Shown here: one piece after another, positions 48,700-58,103 of the stretch
Layout of the letters: each line of letters begins with the position of its first letter
How positions within the stretch are numbered: position 1 is the first letter of the stretch
DNA from: Streptomyces sp. NBRC 110028
GTDB lineage: Bacteria; Actinomycetota; Actinomycetes; Streptomycetales; Streptomycetaceae
Assembly (NCBI RefSeq): GCF_001417735.1
Contig: NZ_BBUZ01000040.1
Coordinates: 1 to 64,000, forward strand
Length of the DNA stretch: 64,000 bases
Direction of reading: 5' to 3'
Program-made: the position numbers and the translations under genes
The notes under the pieces: generated by a model
Told to the model about the DNA's origin: nothing
Seen by the model: only the letters and a program-made list of their open reading frames with translations
Database searches by the model: none

Positions 48700-50634
48700 A
48701 TGACCGCATCATCCGTCAGGCCGGTGTCCGAGCGTGAAGCGCGCCAGGTCGCCGAGGCCGCACGCGAACAGGTATGGCACAAGCCGAGTTTCGCCAAGGA
48801 GCTGTTCCTCGGCCGCTTCCGTCTCGATCTGATCCACCCCCACCCCGCCCCCGCGCCGGACGACGTGCGGCGTGGCGAGGCGTTCCTCGCCAAGCTCCGC
48901 GAGTTCTGCGAGACCCGGGTCGATCCCGCCCGTATCGAGCGCGAGTCGCAGATCCCCGACGAGACCATCAACGGCCTCAAGGAACTCGGCGCGCTCGGCA
49001 TGAAGGTCGATCCCAAGTACGGCGGCCTGGGCCTCACCCAGGTCTACTACAACAAGGCCCTCGCGCTGGCCGGCTCCGTCAGCCCCGCCATCGGCGCGCT
49101 GCTCTCCGCCCACCAGTCCATCGGCGTGCCGCAGCCGGTCAAGCTGTTCGGCACCCAGGAGCAGAAGGACCGCTTCCTGCCGCGCTGCGCCCGCACCGAC
49201 ATATCGGCGTTCCTGCTCACCGAGCCGGACGTGGGGTCCGACCCGGCCCGGCTCGCCACCACCGCGATCCCGGACGGGGACGACTACCTCCTCGACGGCG
49301 TCAAGCTGTGGACCACCAACGGCGTGGTCGCCGATCTCCTCGTCGTCATGGCCCGGGTGCCGAAGTCCGACGGCCACAAGGGCGGGATCAGCGCCTTCGT
49401 CGTCGAGACGGCCGCCGAGGGCGTCACCGTCGAGAACCGCAACGCGTTCATGGGGCTGCGCGGCATCGAGAACGGGGTGACCCGCTTCCACCGGGTCCGG
49501 GTCCCCGCGGCCAATCGCATCGGCCCCGAGGGCGCCGGTCTCAAGATCGCGCTGACCACGCTCAACACCGGGCGGCTCTCGCTGCCCGCGATGTGCGCGG
49601 GCGCCGGGAAGTGGTGTCTGAAGATCGCCCGTGAGTGGTCCGCGGCCCGTGAGCAGTGGGGCAAGCCGATCGCCCGGCACGAGGCCGTCGGCGCCAAGGT
49701 CTCCTTCATCGCCGCGACCACCTTCGCGCTGGAGGCGGTCATCGACCTCGCCTCCCAGATGGCCGACGAGGACCGCAACGACATCCGCATCGAGGCGGCG
49801 CTCGCCAAGCTCTACGGCAGCGAGATGGCCTGGCTGATGGCCGACGAACTGGTCCAGATCCGCGGCGGCCGCGGTTTCGAGACCGCGGCCTCCCTCGCCG
49901 CCCGCGGGGAGCGGGCGGTCCCCGCCGAGCAGATGCTCCGCGACCTGCGCATCAACCGGATCTTCGAGGGCTCCACCGAGATCATGCATCTGCTGATCGC
50001 CCGGGAGGCCGTGGACGCGCACCTGTCCGTCGCGGGCGACCTCATCGACCCGGACAAGTCCCTGTCGGACAAGGGCAAGGCGGCCGCCAAGGCGGGCGGC
50101 TTCTACGCCCGCTGGCTGCCGGGCCTGGTCACCGGCCCCGGCCACCTCCCGCGCGCCTACGCCGAGTTCGCCCCGCCGGGCCACCGGGACCTGTCCCCGC
50201 ATCTGCGCTACGCCGAGCGCTCGGCGCGCAAGCTCGCCCGGTCGACGTTCTACGCCATGTCGCGCTGGCAGGGCCGGATGGAGACCAAACAGGGCTTCCT
50301 CAGCCGGATCGTGGACATCGGCGCGGAGCTGTTCGCGATGAGCGCGGCCTGCGTACGCGCCGAGATGCTGCGCAGCCGCGGCGACCACGGCGTCGAGGCG
50401 TACCAGCTGGCCGACGTCTTCTGCCGGCAGGCCCGGATCCGCGCGGACGAACTGTTCGGACGGCTGTGGACCAACACCGACGACCTGGACCGCAAGGTGG
50501 TCTCCGGGGTGCTCTCCGGCTCGTACGAGTGGCTGGAGGCGGGCGTCCTCGACCCCAGCGGTGACGGCCCGTGGATCGCCGATGCCACCCCCGGCCCGTC
50601 GACCAGGGACAACGTCCACCGCCCCATCAGGTGA
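48700..50634 (+). CDS. Acyl-CoA dehydrogenase
   Basis: A 644-residue flavoenzyme that introduces the 2,3-trans double bond in fatty acyl-CoA during beta-oxidation. Recognisable segments are SAFLLTEPDVGSDPARL (substrate/FAD loop), KLWTTNGVVADLLVVMAR and the catalytic base E423 in RIFEGSTEIMHLL. The ~200-residue C-terminal extension with RSTFYAMSRWQGRME makes it longer than the ~380-residue short-chain enzymes and similar to VLCAD-type proteins. AAGGGAG precedes the ATG at 48700. It diverges from the LacI operon but has no clear functional link to sugar use. Confidence 0.88.
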   Translation: MTASSVRPVSEREARQVAEAAREQVWHKPSFAKELFLGRFRLDLIHPHPAPAPDDVRRGEAFLAKLREFCETRVDPARIERESQIPDETINGLKELGALGMKVDPKYGGLGLTQVYYNKALALAGSVSPAIGALLSAHQSIGVPQPVKLFGTQEQKDRFLPRCARTDISAFLLTEPDVGSDPARLATTAIPDGDDYLLDGVKLWTTNGVVADLLVVMARVPKSDGHKGGISAFVVETAAEGVTVENRNAFMGLRGIENGVTRFHRVRVPAANRIGPEGAGLKIALTTLNTGRLSLPAMCAGAGKWCLKIAREWSAAREQWGKPIARHEAVGAKVSFIAATTFALEAVIDLASQMADEDRNDIRIEAALAKLYGSEMAWLMADELVQIRGGRGFETAASLAARGERAVPAEQMLRDLRINRIFEGSTEIMHLLIAREAVDAHLSVAGDLIDPDKSLSDKGKAAAKAGGFYARWLPGLVTGPGHLPRAYAEFAPPGHRDLSPHLRYAERSARKLARSTFYAMSRWQGRMETKQGFLSRIVDIGAELFAMSAACVRAEMLRSRGDHGVEAYQLADVFCRQARIRADELFGRLWTNTDDLDRKVVSGVLSGSYEWLEAGVLDPSGDGPWIADATPGPSTRDNVHRPIR

Positions 50635-50739
50635 CCGCCGCCCCGGCGGCCCGGACCCGGATGGCGGGATCCGGCCCGCCGGGCCGGGGCGGGCCGGGCC
50701 CGGTCATCCGCGGGCGGCGACACGGGCAACAATGGGCAG

Positions 50740-52005
50740 ATGACGGATTCCCTGGCTGACCCGCATCTGCGCCCCCCGGCAGCCCCCGCCGACCCCGGCA
50801 GCCCCCGCGACATCGTGATCCTGGGCTCCACCGGATCGATCGGCACCCAGGCCATCGATGTGATCCTGCGCAACCCGGACCGCTTCCGGGTGACCGCCCT
50901 GTCCGCCGCCGGAGGGCGGGCCGGGCTGCTGGCCGAGCAGGCCCACCAGCTGAAGGCCGCCACCGTCGCGGTCGCCCGCGAGGACGCGGTGCCCGAGGTG
51001 CGCGCGGCGCTGTCCGCGCGGTACGGCGCGGGCGAGCCGCTCCCGGAGGTGCTGGCCGGGCCCGGCGCGGCCACCGAACTGGCCCGCTCCGAGTGCCACA
51101 CCGTGCTCAACGGCATCACCGGCTCCATCGGCCTCGCGCCCACCCTGGCCGCCCTGGAGGCGGGCCGGGTGCTGGCGCTGGCCAACAAGGAGTCCCTCAT
51201 CGTGGGCGGGCCGCTGGTCAAGGCGGTCGCCAAGCCGGGCCAGATCGTGCCCGTCGACTCCGAGCACTCCGCGCTCTTCCAGGCCCTGCTCGGCGGCGGC
51301 CGCCAGGAGGTCCGCAAGCTGGTCGTCACCGCGTCCGGCGGCCCGTTCCGGGGGCGTACGAAGCGTGAGCTGGCCCAGGTCACCCCGGACCAGGCGCTGG
51401 CCCATCCCACCTGGGACATGGGCCCGGTCGTCACGATCAACTCCGCGACCCTCGTCAACAAGGGGCTGGAGGTCATCGAGGCCCATCTGCTGTTCGACAT
51501 TCCCTTCGAGGAGATTGAGGTGGTCGTCCACCCTCAGTCGTATGTCCACTCGATGGTTGAATTCACCGATGGTTCGACGCTCGCCCAGGCGAGCCCGCCC
51601 GATATGCGGATGGCGATCGCACTCGGCCTCGGCTGGCCCGAGCGGGTGCCGGACGCCGCCCCCGGCTGCGACTGGACCAGGGCCCACACCTGGGAGTTCT
51701 TCCCCCTCGACACCGAGGCCTTCCCCTCGGTGGACCTCGCCCGGCACGTCGGCGGCCTCGGCGGCACCGCCCCGGCCGTCTTCAACGCGGCGAACGAGGA
51801 GTGCGTGGACGCCTTCCTCGGCCGGAAGCTGCCCTTCAACGGAATTGTCGATACGGTCGCGGAAGTGGTCGCCGAGCACGGCGCCCCCTCCGCGGGAACT
51901 CAGCTCACCGTCGCGGACGTCCTCGAAGCCGAGACGTGGGCCCGTGCCCGCGCCCGTGAACTGGCCGCCCGCGCGGCGAAGGCGACCCCGGAGGGTCACG
52001 CATGA
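50740..52005 (+). CDS. dxr: 1-deoxy-D-xylulose-5-phosphate reductoisomerase
   Basis: Second enzyme of the non-mevalonate isoprenoid (MEP) pathway: NADPH-dependent conversion of DXP to MEP. The 421-residue protein has the NADPH-binding ILGSTGSIGTQ (27-37), the flexible-loop/metal region NKESLIVGG, VPVDSEHSALFQAL, TASGGPFRG and HPTWDMG, then NKGLEVIEAH. The ATG at 50740 gives a ~22-residue Pro-rich lead before the Rossmann fold. Its stop overlaps the rseP ATG (ATGA), and ispG follows, so two MEP-pathway genes flank the protease gene. Confidence 0.95.
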   Translation: MTDSLADPHLRPPAAPADPGSPRDIVILGSTGSIGTQAIDVILRNPDRFRVTALSAAGGRAGLLAEQAHQLKAATVAVAREDAVPEVRAALSARYGAGEPLPEVLAGPGAATELARSECHTVLNGITGSIGLAPTLAALEAGRVLALANKESLIVGGPLVKAVAKPGQIVPVDSEHSALFQALLGGGRQEVRKLVVTASGGPFRGRTKRELAQVTPDQALAHPTWDMGPVVTINSATLVNKGLEVIEAHLLFDIPFEEIEVVVHPQSYVHSMVEFTDGSTLAQASPPDMRMAIALGLGWPERVPDAAPGCDWTRAHTWEFFPLDTEAFPSVDLARHVGGLGGTAPAVFNAANEECVDAFLGRKLPFNGIVDTVAEVVAEHGAPSAGTQLTVADVLEAETWARARARELAARAAKATPEGHA

Positions 52006-53303
52006 CGACATTGATGACGGTCCTCGGCATAGTCGTATTCGCCGTCGGCCTGGGGATCTCGATCGCCTGGCACGAACTGGGCCATCTCTCCACCGCCAAG
52101 CTCTTCGGCATCCGGGTCCCGCAGTACATGGTCGGCTTCGGACCGACGGTCTTCTCCCGCAAGAGAGGGGAGACCGAGTACGGCATCAAGGCGATCCCGC
52201 TCGGCGGCTTCATCCGCATGATCGGGATGTTCCCGCCCGGTGACGACGGCAAGGTCACCCAGCGCTCCACCTCGCCGTGGCGCGGCATGATCGAGGACGC
52301 CCGGTCGGCCGCCTACGAGGAACTGGAGCCCGGCGACGAGAAGCGCATGTTCTACACGCGCGCGCCGTGGAAGCGCGTGATCGTGATGTTCGCCGGGCCG
52401 TTCATGAACCTGGTCCTCGCCGTGGTGATCTTCGTCGGCGTGATGATGAGCTTCGGCGTCAACACCCAGACCACCAGCGTCGGCACCGTCTCCGCCTGTG
52501 TGGTCCCGGCCTCGGCCGCCGCCGACAAGTGCCCCAAGGGGGCCAAGGACTCCCCGGCCAAGGCCGCGGGCCTCCAGCCCCGGGACAAGATCGTCGCCTT
52601 CGACGGCCACCGCGTCTCCGACTGGGGCACGCTCCAGAAGGACATCCGCGAGACCACCGGCCCCGCGACGATCACCGTCGAGCGGGACGGCGCCCGCAAG
52701 ACCCTGCACGCCGACCTCATCACCAACAAGGTCGCCAAGTCCGACGGGAACGGCGGCTATGTCGAGGGCCAGTACGTCACTGCCGGGTTCCTCGGCTTCA
52801 CCCCGGCCAACGGCGTGGTGAAGCAGTCCCTCGGCCAGTCCGTGGACCGCATGGGCACCATGGTCGAGGACGGCGTCCAGTCCCTGGTCGACCTGCCCTC
52901 CAAGGTGCCCGACCTGTGGAACGCGGCCTTCGGGGACGCCCCCCGCAAGGCGGACTCCCCGATGGGCGTCGTCGGCGCCGCCCGGGTCGGCGGCGAGGTC
53001 GCCAACCTCGACATCCCGCCCTCGCAGCGCATCGCGACGATGCTCTTCCTCGTCGCCGGGTTCAACCTCTCGCTGTTCCTGTTCAACATGCTGCCGCTGC
53101 TGCCGCTGGACGGCGGCCACATCGCGGGCGCGGTGTGGGAGTCCCTGCGCCGGCGCCTCGCGCGCCTGGTCCGGCGGCCCGACCCCGGCCCCTTCGACGT
53201 GGCCAAGATGATGCCGGTCGCCTATGTGATCGCCGGCATCTTCATCTGTTTCACGCTGCTCGTTCTGGTGGCCGACGTGGTGAACCCCGTGCGAATTTCC
53301 TGA
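52002..53303 (+). CDS. rseP: Site-2 protease, M50 family (RseP/RIP1-like)
   Basis: Membrane-embedded zinc metalloprotease that cuts transmembrane proteins such as anti-sigma factors. The 433-residue protein has HELGH in the first helix (H24, E25, H28), the second active-site motif LDGGH (D370), a PDZ domain between (about 185-260) and about four membrane helices. IKAIPLGGFIRMIGM is the family's post-HExxH loop. It overlaps dxr by 4 nt. This dxr-rseP-ispG order is common in actinobacteria. It is probably an intramembrane regulator of envelope stress; the target is unknown. Confidence 0.9.
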   Translation: MTTLMTVLGIVVFAVGLGISIAWHELGHLSTAKLFGIRVPQYMVGFGPTVFSRKRGETEYGIKAIPLGGFIRMIGMFPPGDDGKVTQRSTSPWRGMIEDARSAAYEELEPGDEKRMFYTRAPWKRVIVMFAGPFMNLVLAVVIFVGVMMSFGVNTQTTSVGTVSACVVPASAAADKCPKGAKDSPAKAAGLQPRDKIVAFDGHRVSDWGTLQKDIRETTGPATITVERDGARKTLHADLITNKVAKSDGNGGYVEGQYVTAGFLGFTPANGVVKQSLGQSVDRMGTMVEDGVQSLVDLPSKVPDLWNAAFGDAPRKADSPMGVVGAARVGGEVANLDIPPSQRIATMLFLVAGFNLSLFLFNMLPLLPLDGGHIAGAVWESLRRRLARLVRRPDPGPFDVAKMMPVAYVIAGIFICFTLLVLVADVVNPVRIS

Positions 53304-53314
53304 TGATGTGAACT

Positions 53315-53348
53315 GTCCCGAAGTTCGCCTTTGGGTGGACTTCGGGAC
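53315..53348 (+). terminator. Perfect 10-bp hairpin between rseP and ispG
   Basis: GTCCCGAAGT (53315-53324) pairs with ACTTCGGGAC (53339-53348) with a 14-nt loop. A smaller hairpin, GGCACC-gccc-GGTGCC, follows at 53362-53377. They could terminate or attenuate readthrough into ispG, which is 95 nt further on. There is no T-run. Confidence 0.5.
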
Positions 53349-53442
53349 CGGAGTGTGCTGGGGCACCGCCCGGTGCCGTAATCTCGGATCGGAGCCCGCT
53401 GATCTCGGGCCACTCAAACACCTTCTTGGGGCTACGAACCAG

Positions 53443-54600
53443 ATGACTGCGATCTCGCTAGGAATGCCGTCCGTACCGACCAAGCTCGCCGACCGCCGGG
53501 TCAGCCGGAAGATCCAGGTCGGGTCGGTCGCCGTGGGCGGCGACGCGCCGATCTCGGTGCAGTCGATGACCACGACGGTGACCGCGGACATCGGGGCGAC
53601 GCTCCAGCAGATCGCGGAGCTGACGGCCTCCGGCTGCCAGATCGTGCGCGTGGCCTGTCCGTCGCAGGACGACGCCGAGGCGCTGCCCGTGATCGCCAAG
53701 AAGTCGCAGATCCCGGTCATCGCGGACATCCACTTCCAGCCGAAGTACGTCTTCGCCGCGATCGACGCCGGCTGCGCGGCCGTGCGGGTGAACCCGGGGA
53801 ACATCCGGCAGTTCGACGACAAGGTCAAGGAGATCGCGCGGGCCGCCTCGGAAGCGGGCGTGCCGATCCGCATCGGCGTCAACGCGGGCTCGCTGGACAA
53901 GCGGCTGCTGGAGAAGTACGGCAAGGCCACGCCCGAGGCGCTGGTGGAGTCGGCCCTGTGGGAGTGCTCGCTGTTCGAGGAGCACGGCTTCCGGGACATC
54001 AAGATCTCGGTGAAGCACAACGACCCGGTGGTGATGGTCAACGCCTACCGTCAGCTGGCCGCCCAGTGCGACTACCCGCTCCACCTCGGCGTCACCGAGG
54101 CCGGGCCCGCGTTCCAGGGCACGATCAAGTCGTCGGTGGCCTTCGGCGCGCTGCTGAGCGAGGGCATCGGGGACACCATCCGCGTCTCGCTGTCGGCGCC
54201 GCCCGCGGAGGAGGTCAAGGTCGGCATCCAGATCCTGGAGTCGCTGAACCTGCGCCAGCGGCGGCTGGAGATCGTCTCCTGCCCCTCGTGCGGGCGTGCG
54301 CAGGTCGACGTCTACAAGCTGGCCGACGAGGTCACCGCCGGGCTCGACGGCATGGAGGTCCCGCTGCGGGTCGCCGTGATGGGCTGCGTCGTCAACGGCC
54401 CGGGCGAGGCCCGCGAGGCGGACCTCGGCGTGGCGTCCGGCAACGGCAAGGGGCAGATCTTCGTCAAGGGCGAGGTCATCAAGACCGTGCCCGAGTCGAA
54501 GATCGTGGAGACCCTGATCGACGAGGCCATGAAGATCGCCGAGCAGATGGAGAAGGACGGCATCGCCTCCGGCGAGCCCCAGGTCTCCGTCAGCGGCTGA
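53443..54600 (+). CDS. ispG: 4-hydroxy-3-methylbut-2-enyl-diphosphate synthase (flavodoxin)
   Basis: [4Fe-4S] enzyme of the MEP pathway that converts MEcPP to HMBPP. The 385-residue protein carries the three cluster cysteines C280 and C283 (CPSCGRAQVD) and C315 with the fourth ligand E322 (GCVVNGPGE). The TIM-barrel half includes PISVQSMTTTVTAD and RVNPGNIR. I chose the ATG at 53443 (MTAISLGMPS); no strong ribosome site is visible. An upstream in-frame region to 53308 has no suitable start and crosses the two hairpins. It is the third gene of the dxr-rseP-ispG group but may also have its own promoter. Confidence 0.95.
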   Translation: MTAISLGMPSVPTKLADRRVSRKIQVGSVAVGGDAPISVQSMTTTVTADIGATLQQIAELTASGCQIVRVACPSQDDAEALPVIAKKSQIPVIADIHFQPKYVFAAIDAGCAAVRVNPGNIRQFDDKVKEIARAASEAGVPIRIGVNAGSLDKRLLEKYGKATPEALVESALWECSLFEEHGFRDIKISVKHNDPVVMVNAYRQLAAQCDYPLHLGVTEAGPAFQGTIKSSVAFGALLSEGIGDTIRVSLSAPPAEEVKVGIQILESLNLRQRRLEIVSCPSCGRAQVDVYKLADEVTAGLDGMEVPLRVAVMGCVVNGPGEAREADLGVASGNGKGQIFVKGEVIKTVPESKIVETLIDEAMKIAEQMEKDGIASGEPQVSVSG

Positions 54601-54608
54601 AACACCCG

Positions 54609-54639
54609 GGTGCCCCCGCCCTCCCGGGCCGGGGGCACC
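54609..54639 (+). terminator. Terminator hairpin after ispG
   Basis: GGTGCCCCCG (54609-54618) pairs perfectly with CGGGGGCACC (54630-54639), 11-nt loop, 9 nt after the ispG stop. Confidence 0.65.
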
Positions 54640-54770
54640 TCCCCGCAGTAGCCGGGGGAGGCTCCGGCGCCCGGAGGCCGACCGAGCCTTCTCGGAAGAG
54701 GGCGGTACAGTGCGGGGAATCGACTCCCCTCCGGCCCGCAGGCCCCGCAACCGGTGAGGCAATCCGACAC

Positions 54771-55616
54771 GTGCTGACGACGTCCACCACCAGGGTCCTC
54801 GAGCCCCAAGAGCTCGACTCGGCCCTCGCGGTGCTCAACCGCGACCCCATCTCCAATGCCTTCGTCGCCGCCCGCGTCCAGGTCGCCGGCCTGGACCCAT
54901 GGCGGCTGGGCGGCGAGATGTGGGGCTGGTACAACGGCGGACGGCTCGAGTCGCTCTGCTACGCGGGGGCCAACCTGGTCCCCATCTGCGCCACCCCCGA
55001 GGCCGTGCGCGGCTTCGCCGAGCGGGCCCGCCGGTCCGGGCGGCGCTGCTCCTCGATCGTCGGCCCCGCCGACACCACGGCCGAGCTGTGGTCCCTGCTG
55101 GAGCCCAGCTGGGGCCCGGCCCGTGAGGTCCGCGCCCGTCAGCCGCTCATGGTCACCGCCTCGACGTCCGCCGACGTCCCGCCCGACCCCCGGGTGCGCC
55201 GGATCCGCAAGGACGAGATGGACGTGATCATGCCCGCGTGCGTGGCGATGTTCACCGAGGAGGTCGGCGTCTCCCCGCTCGCGGGCGACGGCGGACTGCT
55301 CTACCAGGCGCGCGTCGCCGAACTCGTCGCCGCCGGCCGCTCCTTCGCCCGCGTCGAGAACGGCCGCGTCGTCTTCAAGGCCGAGATCGGCGCCGCCACC
55401 CCGCACGCCTGCCAGATCCAGGGCGTCTGGGTCGCCCCCGAACACCGCGGCCGCGGGCTCTCCGAGACCGGCATGGCCGCCGTGCTGCACTACGCGCTGA
55501 ACGAGATCGCGCCCGTGGCGAGCCTGTACGTCAACGACTACAACACCGCGGCCCGCGCCGCGTACCGCCGCGTCGGCTTCCAGGAGGTCGGCGCGTTCAT
55601 GAGCGTGCTGTTCTGA
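54771..55616 (+). CDS. GNAT N-acetyltransferase with N-terminal DUF4081-like domain
   Basis: A 281-residue protein. The C-terminal half (about 135-281) is a GNAT fold with the acetyl-CoA motif VAPEHRGRGLSETGM and YVNDYNTAARAAYRRVGF. The N-terminal ~120 residues (DPISNAFVAARVQVAGLDP) form the partner domain seen in actinobacterial relatives, a degenerate GNAT-like fold. The GTG at 54771 has GAGG 11 nt upstream. It lies alone between ispG and a second GNAT gene, 30 nt upstream of the latter. The acyl acceptor is unknown. Confidence 0.8.
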   Translation: MLTTSTTRVLEPQELDSALAVLNRDPISNAFVAARVQVAGLDPWRLGGEMWGWYNGGRLESLCYAGANLVPICATPEAVRGFAERARRSGRRCSSIVGPADTTAELWSLLEPSWGPAREVRARQPLMVTASTSADVPPDPRVRRIRKDEMDVIMPACVAMFTEEVGVSPLAGDGGLLYQARVAELVAAGRSFARVENGRVVFKAEIGAATPHACQIQGVWVAPEHRGRGLSETGMAAVLHYALNEIAPVASLYVNDYNTAARAAYRRVGFQEVGAFMSVLF

Positions 55617-55646
55617 TCGCCGGACCGGGCCAGTAGGGTGCCGCCC

Positions 55647-56228
55647 ATGCTGCAGATGCCCGGGGGCCACCCCCCGGACCCCCGAGGTGTCGTCGTCGGC
55701 CCGCTCGACCTCGCCGCACGCGTGGACGAGGCGCTCGCCGTGCAGGCCGTGGCCTTCGGACTGACGGATGAGGAGATCGGCGTACGGCGGCACATCGTGC
55801 TGCGCCACCTCACCAGCCCCGGCGCCCGCGCCCTCGGCGCGACCACCCCGCAGGGGCGTCTCGTGGGCTTCGTGTACGGCATGCCCAACGACCGCACGCA
55901 CTGGTGGTCCACCATCGTCCAGCCCTATCTGCGCGCCGCCGGGCACGAGGACTGGCTGGACGACAGCTTCGTCATCACCGAGCTGCACGTCCACCCCGAC
56001 TACCAGAACCACGGCATCGGGCGGTGGCTGATCACCGCCATCACCGACGGGGTCGCGCAGCCGCGCTCGATCCTGTCCGCCATCGACACCGACAGCCCGG
56101 CCCGCTGCCTCTACCGTTCGCTGGGCTACCGCGACCTGGCCCGCCCGGTGCTCTTCCCGAGCGCGCCGAGCCCGTACGCCGTCATGGGCGCCCGTCTGCC
56201 GCTGCGGCGGCAGCCCGCCTCCGGATAA
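55647..56228 (+). CDS. GNAT family N-acetyltransferase
   Basis: A 193-residue GNAT enzyme with the CoA-binding segment VHPDYQNHGIGRWLITAI and the C-terminal IDTDSPARCLYRSLGY. The ATG at 55647 follows AGGGTG; GTG 55638 and ATG 55656 are alternatives that change only a few residues. It follows the previous GNAT gene by 30 nt and precedes proS by 69 nt, probably in a short operon. The substrate is unknown. Confidence 0.78.
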   Translation: MLQMPGGHPPDPRGVVVGPLDLAARVDEALAVQAVAFGLTDEEIGVRRHIVLRHLTSPGARALGATTPQGRLVGFVYGMPNDRTHWWSTIVQPYLRAAGHEDWLDDSFVITELHVHPDYQNHGIGRWLITAITDGVAQPRSILSAIDTDSPARCLYRSLGYRDLARPVLFPSAPSPYAVMGARLPLRRQPASG

Positions 56229-56297
56229 CGCATTTCCGGGTTGCGTCCCCGGGCGGCTAACCTCCTGACATCCATCTCGTACGCAGGAGAAGACCCC

Positions 56298-58007
56298 ATG
56301 GCCAACGCCGCCCACGTCCAGCGCATGTCCACCTTGATGCTGAAGACGCTGCGCGAAGACCCGGCCGACGCCGAGACCGCCAGCCACAAGCTGCTCGTCC
56401 GGGCCGGGTACGTCCGCCGCGCCTCCGCGGGCATCTGGACCTGGCTGCCGGTCGGCAAGAAGGTCCTGGACAACGTCTCCCGGATCGTCCGCGAGGAGAT
56501 GGACGCGATCGGCGCCCAGGAGGTGCTGCTGCCCGCGCTGCTCCCCAAGGAGCCGTACGAGGCGAGCGGCCGCTGGGAGGAGTACGGCGACCTGCTGTTC
56601 CGGCTGAAGGACCGCAAGGGCGGCGACTACCTCCTCGGCCCCACCCATGAGGAGATCTTCACCCAGACGGTCAAGGACCAGTGCACGTCCTACAAGGACC
56701 TGCCGGTGATGCTCTACCAGATCCAGACCAAGTACCGGGACGAGGCCCGCCCGCGCTCGGGCGTGCTGCGCGGCCGCGAGTTCCAGATGAAGGACTCCTA
56801 CTCCTTCGACACCAGCGACGAGGGCCTGGCCGAGTCCTACCGCCTGCACCGCGAGGCCTACCAGCGGATCTTCGAGCGCCTGGGCCTCGACTACCGCATC
56901 GTCTCCGCGGTCTCCGGCGCCATGGGCGGCTCCGCCTCCGAGGAGTTCCTGGCCCCCGCCGCGGCCGGTGAGGACACCTTCGTGGACTGCCCGAACTGCG
57001 ACTACGCCGCCAACACGGAGGCCGTCACCACCACCGTCCCGCCGGTCGAGGGCGGCGCGCACGGGCCGGTGGAGGAGCTGGACACCCCCGACACCCCCAC
57101 CATCGAGACCCTCGCCGAGCACCTGGGCGTCCCGGCCTCGGCGACCCTCAAGAACCTTCTGATCAAGGTCGACGGCGAGATCACCGCGGTGGGCGTCCCC
57201 GGCGACCGTGAGGTCGACCTCGGCAAGCTGGGCGAGCACCTGGCCCCGGCCGAGGTCGAGCTGGTCACCGCCGAGGACTTCGAGGGCCGCCCCGACCTGG
57301 TCCGCGGCTACGTCGGCCCGCAGGGCCTGGCGGGCAAGTCCTTCCGCTACATCGCCGACCCGCGGGTCGCCCCCGGCACCGCCTGGGTGACCGGCGCCAA
57401 CAAGCCCGACACCCACGCCCGCAACGTCGTCTGCGGCCGCGACTTCGAGGTCGACGACTACCTCGACGTCGTCGTCGTCGAGCCGGGCGACCCCTGCCCC
57501 AAGTGCGGCGCGGGCATCGCGCTCGACCGGGCCATCGAGATCGGCCACATCTTCCAGCTCGGCCGCAAGTACGCCGACACCTTCCAGCTCGACGTGCTCG
57601 GCCAGAACGGCAAGCCGGTACGGGTCACCATGGGCTCGTACGGCATCGGCGTCTCGCGCGTGGTCGCCGCCCTCGCCGAGCAGACCCACGACGAGTCCGG
57701 CCTCTGCTGGCCCCGCGAGGTCGCCCCGGCCGACGTCCACGTCGTCGCGGCGGGCAAGGCCCTCCAGACCGAGCTGGCCCTGGACGTCGCCGAGAAGCTG
57801 GGCACGGCGGGCGTCCGGGTCATGGTGGACGACCGCGCCGGCGTCTCCCCGGGCGTGAAGTTCACCGACGCGGAGCTGATCGGCGTCCCGACGATCCTGG
57901 TCGTCGGCCGCGGCGCGAAGGACGGCGTGGTCGAGCTGAAGGACCGCCGCACCGGCGACCGCGAGGAGCTCCCGATCGACGAGGCGATCACCCGCCTCAC
58001 GTCCTGA
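56298..58007 (+). CDS. proS: Prolyl-tRNA synthetase (bacterial type with editing domain)
   Basis: Charges tRNA-Pro with proline. The 569-residue protein is of the bacterial type: class II motif 1 near 60-80, motif 2 RDEARPRSGVLRGREFQMKD, and motif 3 GSYGIGVSRVVAAL. An inserted editing (INS/YbaK-like) domain lies at about 230-400, where ATLKNLLIKVDGE marks the deacylase lysine that removes mischarged Ala. The anticodon-binding domain is at the C-terminus. AGGAGA lies 8 nt before the ATG at 56298. There is no T-box leader in the 69-nt upstream gap. It is convergent with the kinase-like gene. Confidence 0.96.
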   Translation: MANAAHVQRMSTLMLKTLREDPADAETASHKLLVRAGYVRRASAGIWTWLPVGKKVLDNVSRIVREEMDAIGAQEVLLPALLPKEPYEASGRWEEYGDLLFRLKDRKGGDYLLGPTHEEIFTQTVKDQCTSYKDLPVMLYQIQTKYRDEARPRSGVLRGREFQMKDSYSFDTSDEGLAESYRLHREAYQRIFERLGLDYRIVSAVSGAMGGSASEEFLAPAAAGEDTFVDCPNCDYAANTEAVTTTVPPVEGGAHGPVEELDTPDTPTIETLAEHLGVPASATLKNLLIKVDGEITAVGVPGDREVDLGKLGEHLAPAEVELVTAEDFEGRPDLVRGYVGPQGLAGKSFRYIADPRVAPGTAWVTGANKPDTHARNVVCGRDFEVDDYLDVVVVEPGDPCPKCGAGIALDRAIEIGHIFQLGRKYADTFQLDVLGQNGKPVRVTMGSYGIGVSRVVAALAEQTHDESGLCWPREVAPADVHVVAAGKALQTELALDVAEKLGTAGVRVMVDDRAGVSPGVKFTDAELIGVPTILVVGRGAKDGVVELKDRRTGDREELPIDEAITRLTS

Positions 58008-58045
58008 CCCGCCCGGGCCCCGCAGAGGGCCCGCCGCGCTCCCCC

Positions 58046-58062
58046 CCCGGCCCCGGGCCGGG
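58046..58062. terminator. Hairpin between proS and the kinase-like gene
   Basis: CCCGGCC-ccg-GGCCGGG is a perfect 7-bp stem in the 96-bp gap between convergent genes, preceded by a run of eight C. Confidence 0.45.
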
Positions 58063-58103
58063 CCGCCGGGCCCAGGAGGGCTGTCCGGGCCCGGGCGGGG
58101 GGA

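Noticed and set aside
53308..53442. Extended ispG start upstream of 53443
   Set aside because: The region holds two hairpins and gives residues unlike IspG; MTAISLGMPS at 53443 is the typical start.
54312..57740. 1142-codon open frame on the minus strand opposite the GNAT genes and proS
   Set aside because: It spans several genes on the other strand, has no domain signature and has an Asp/Gly/His/Val-rich shadow composition.
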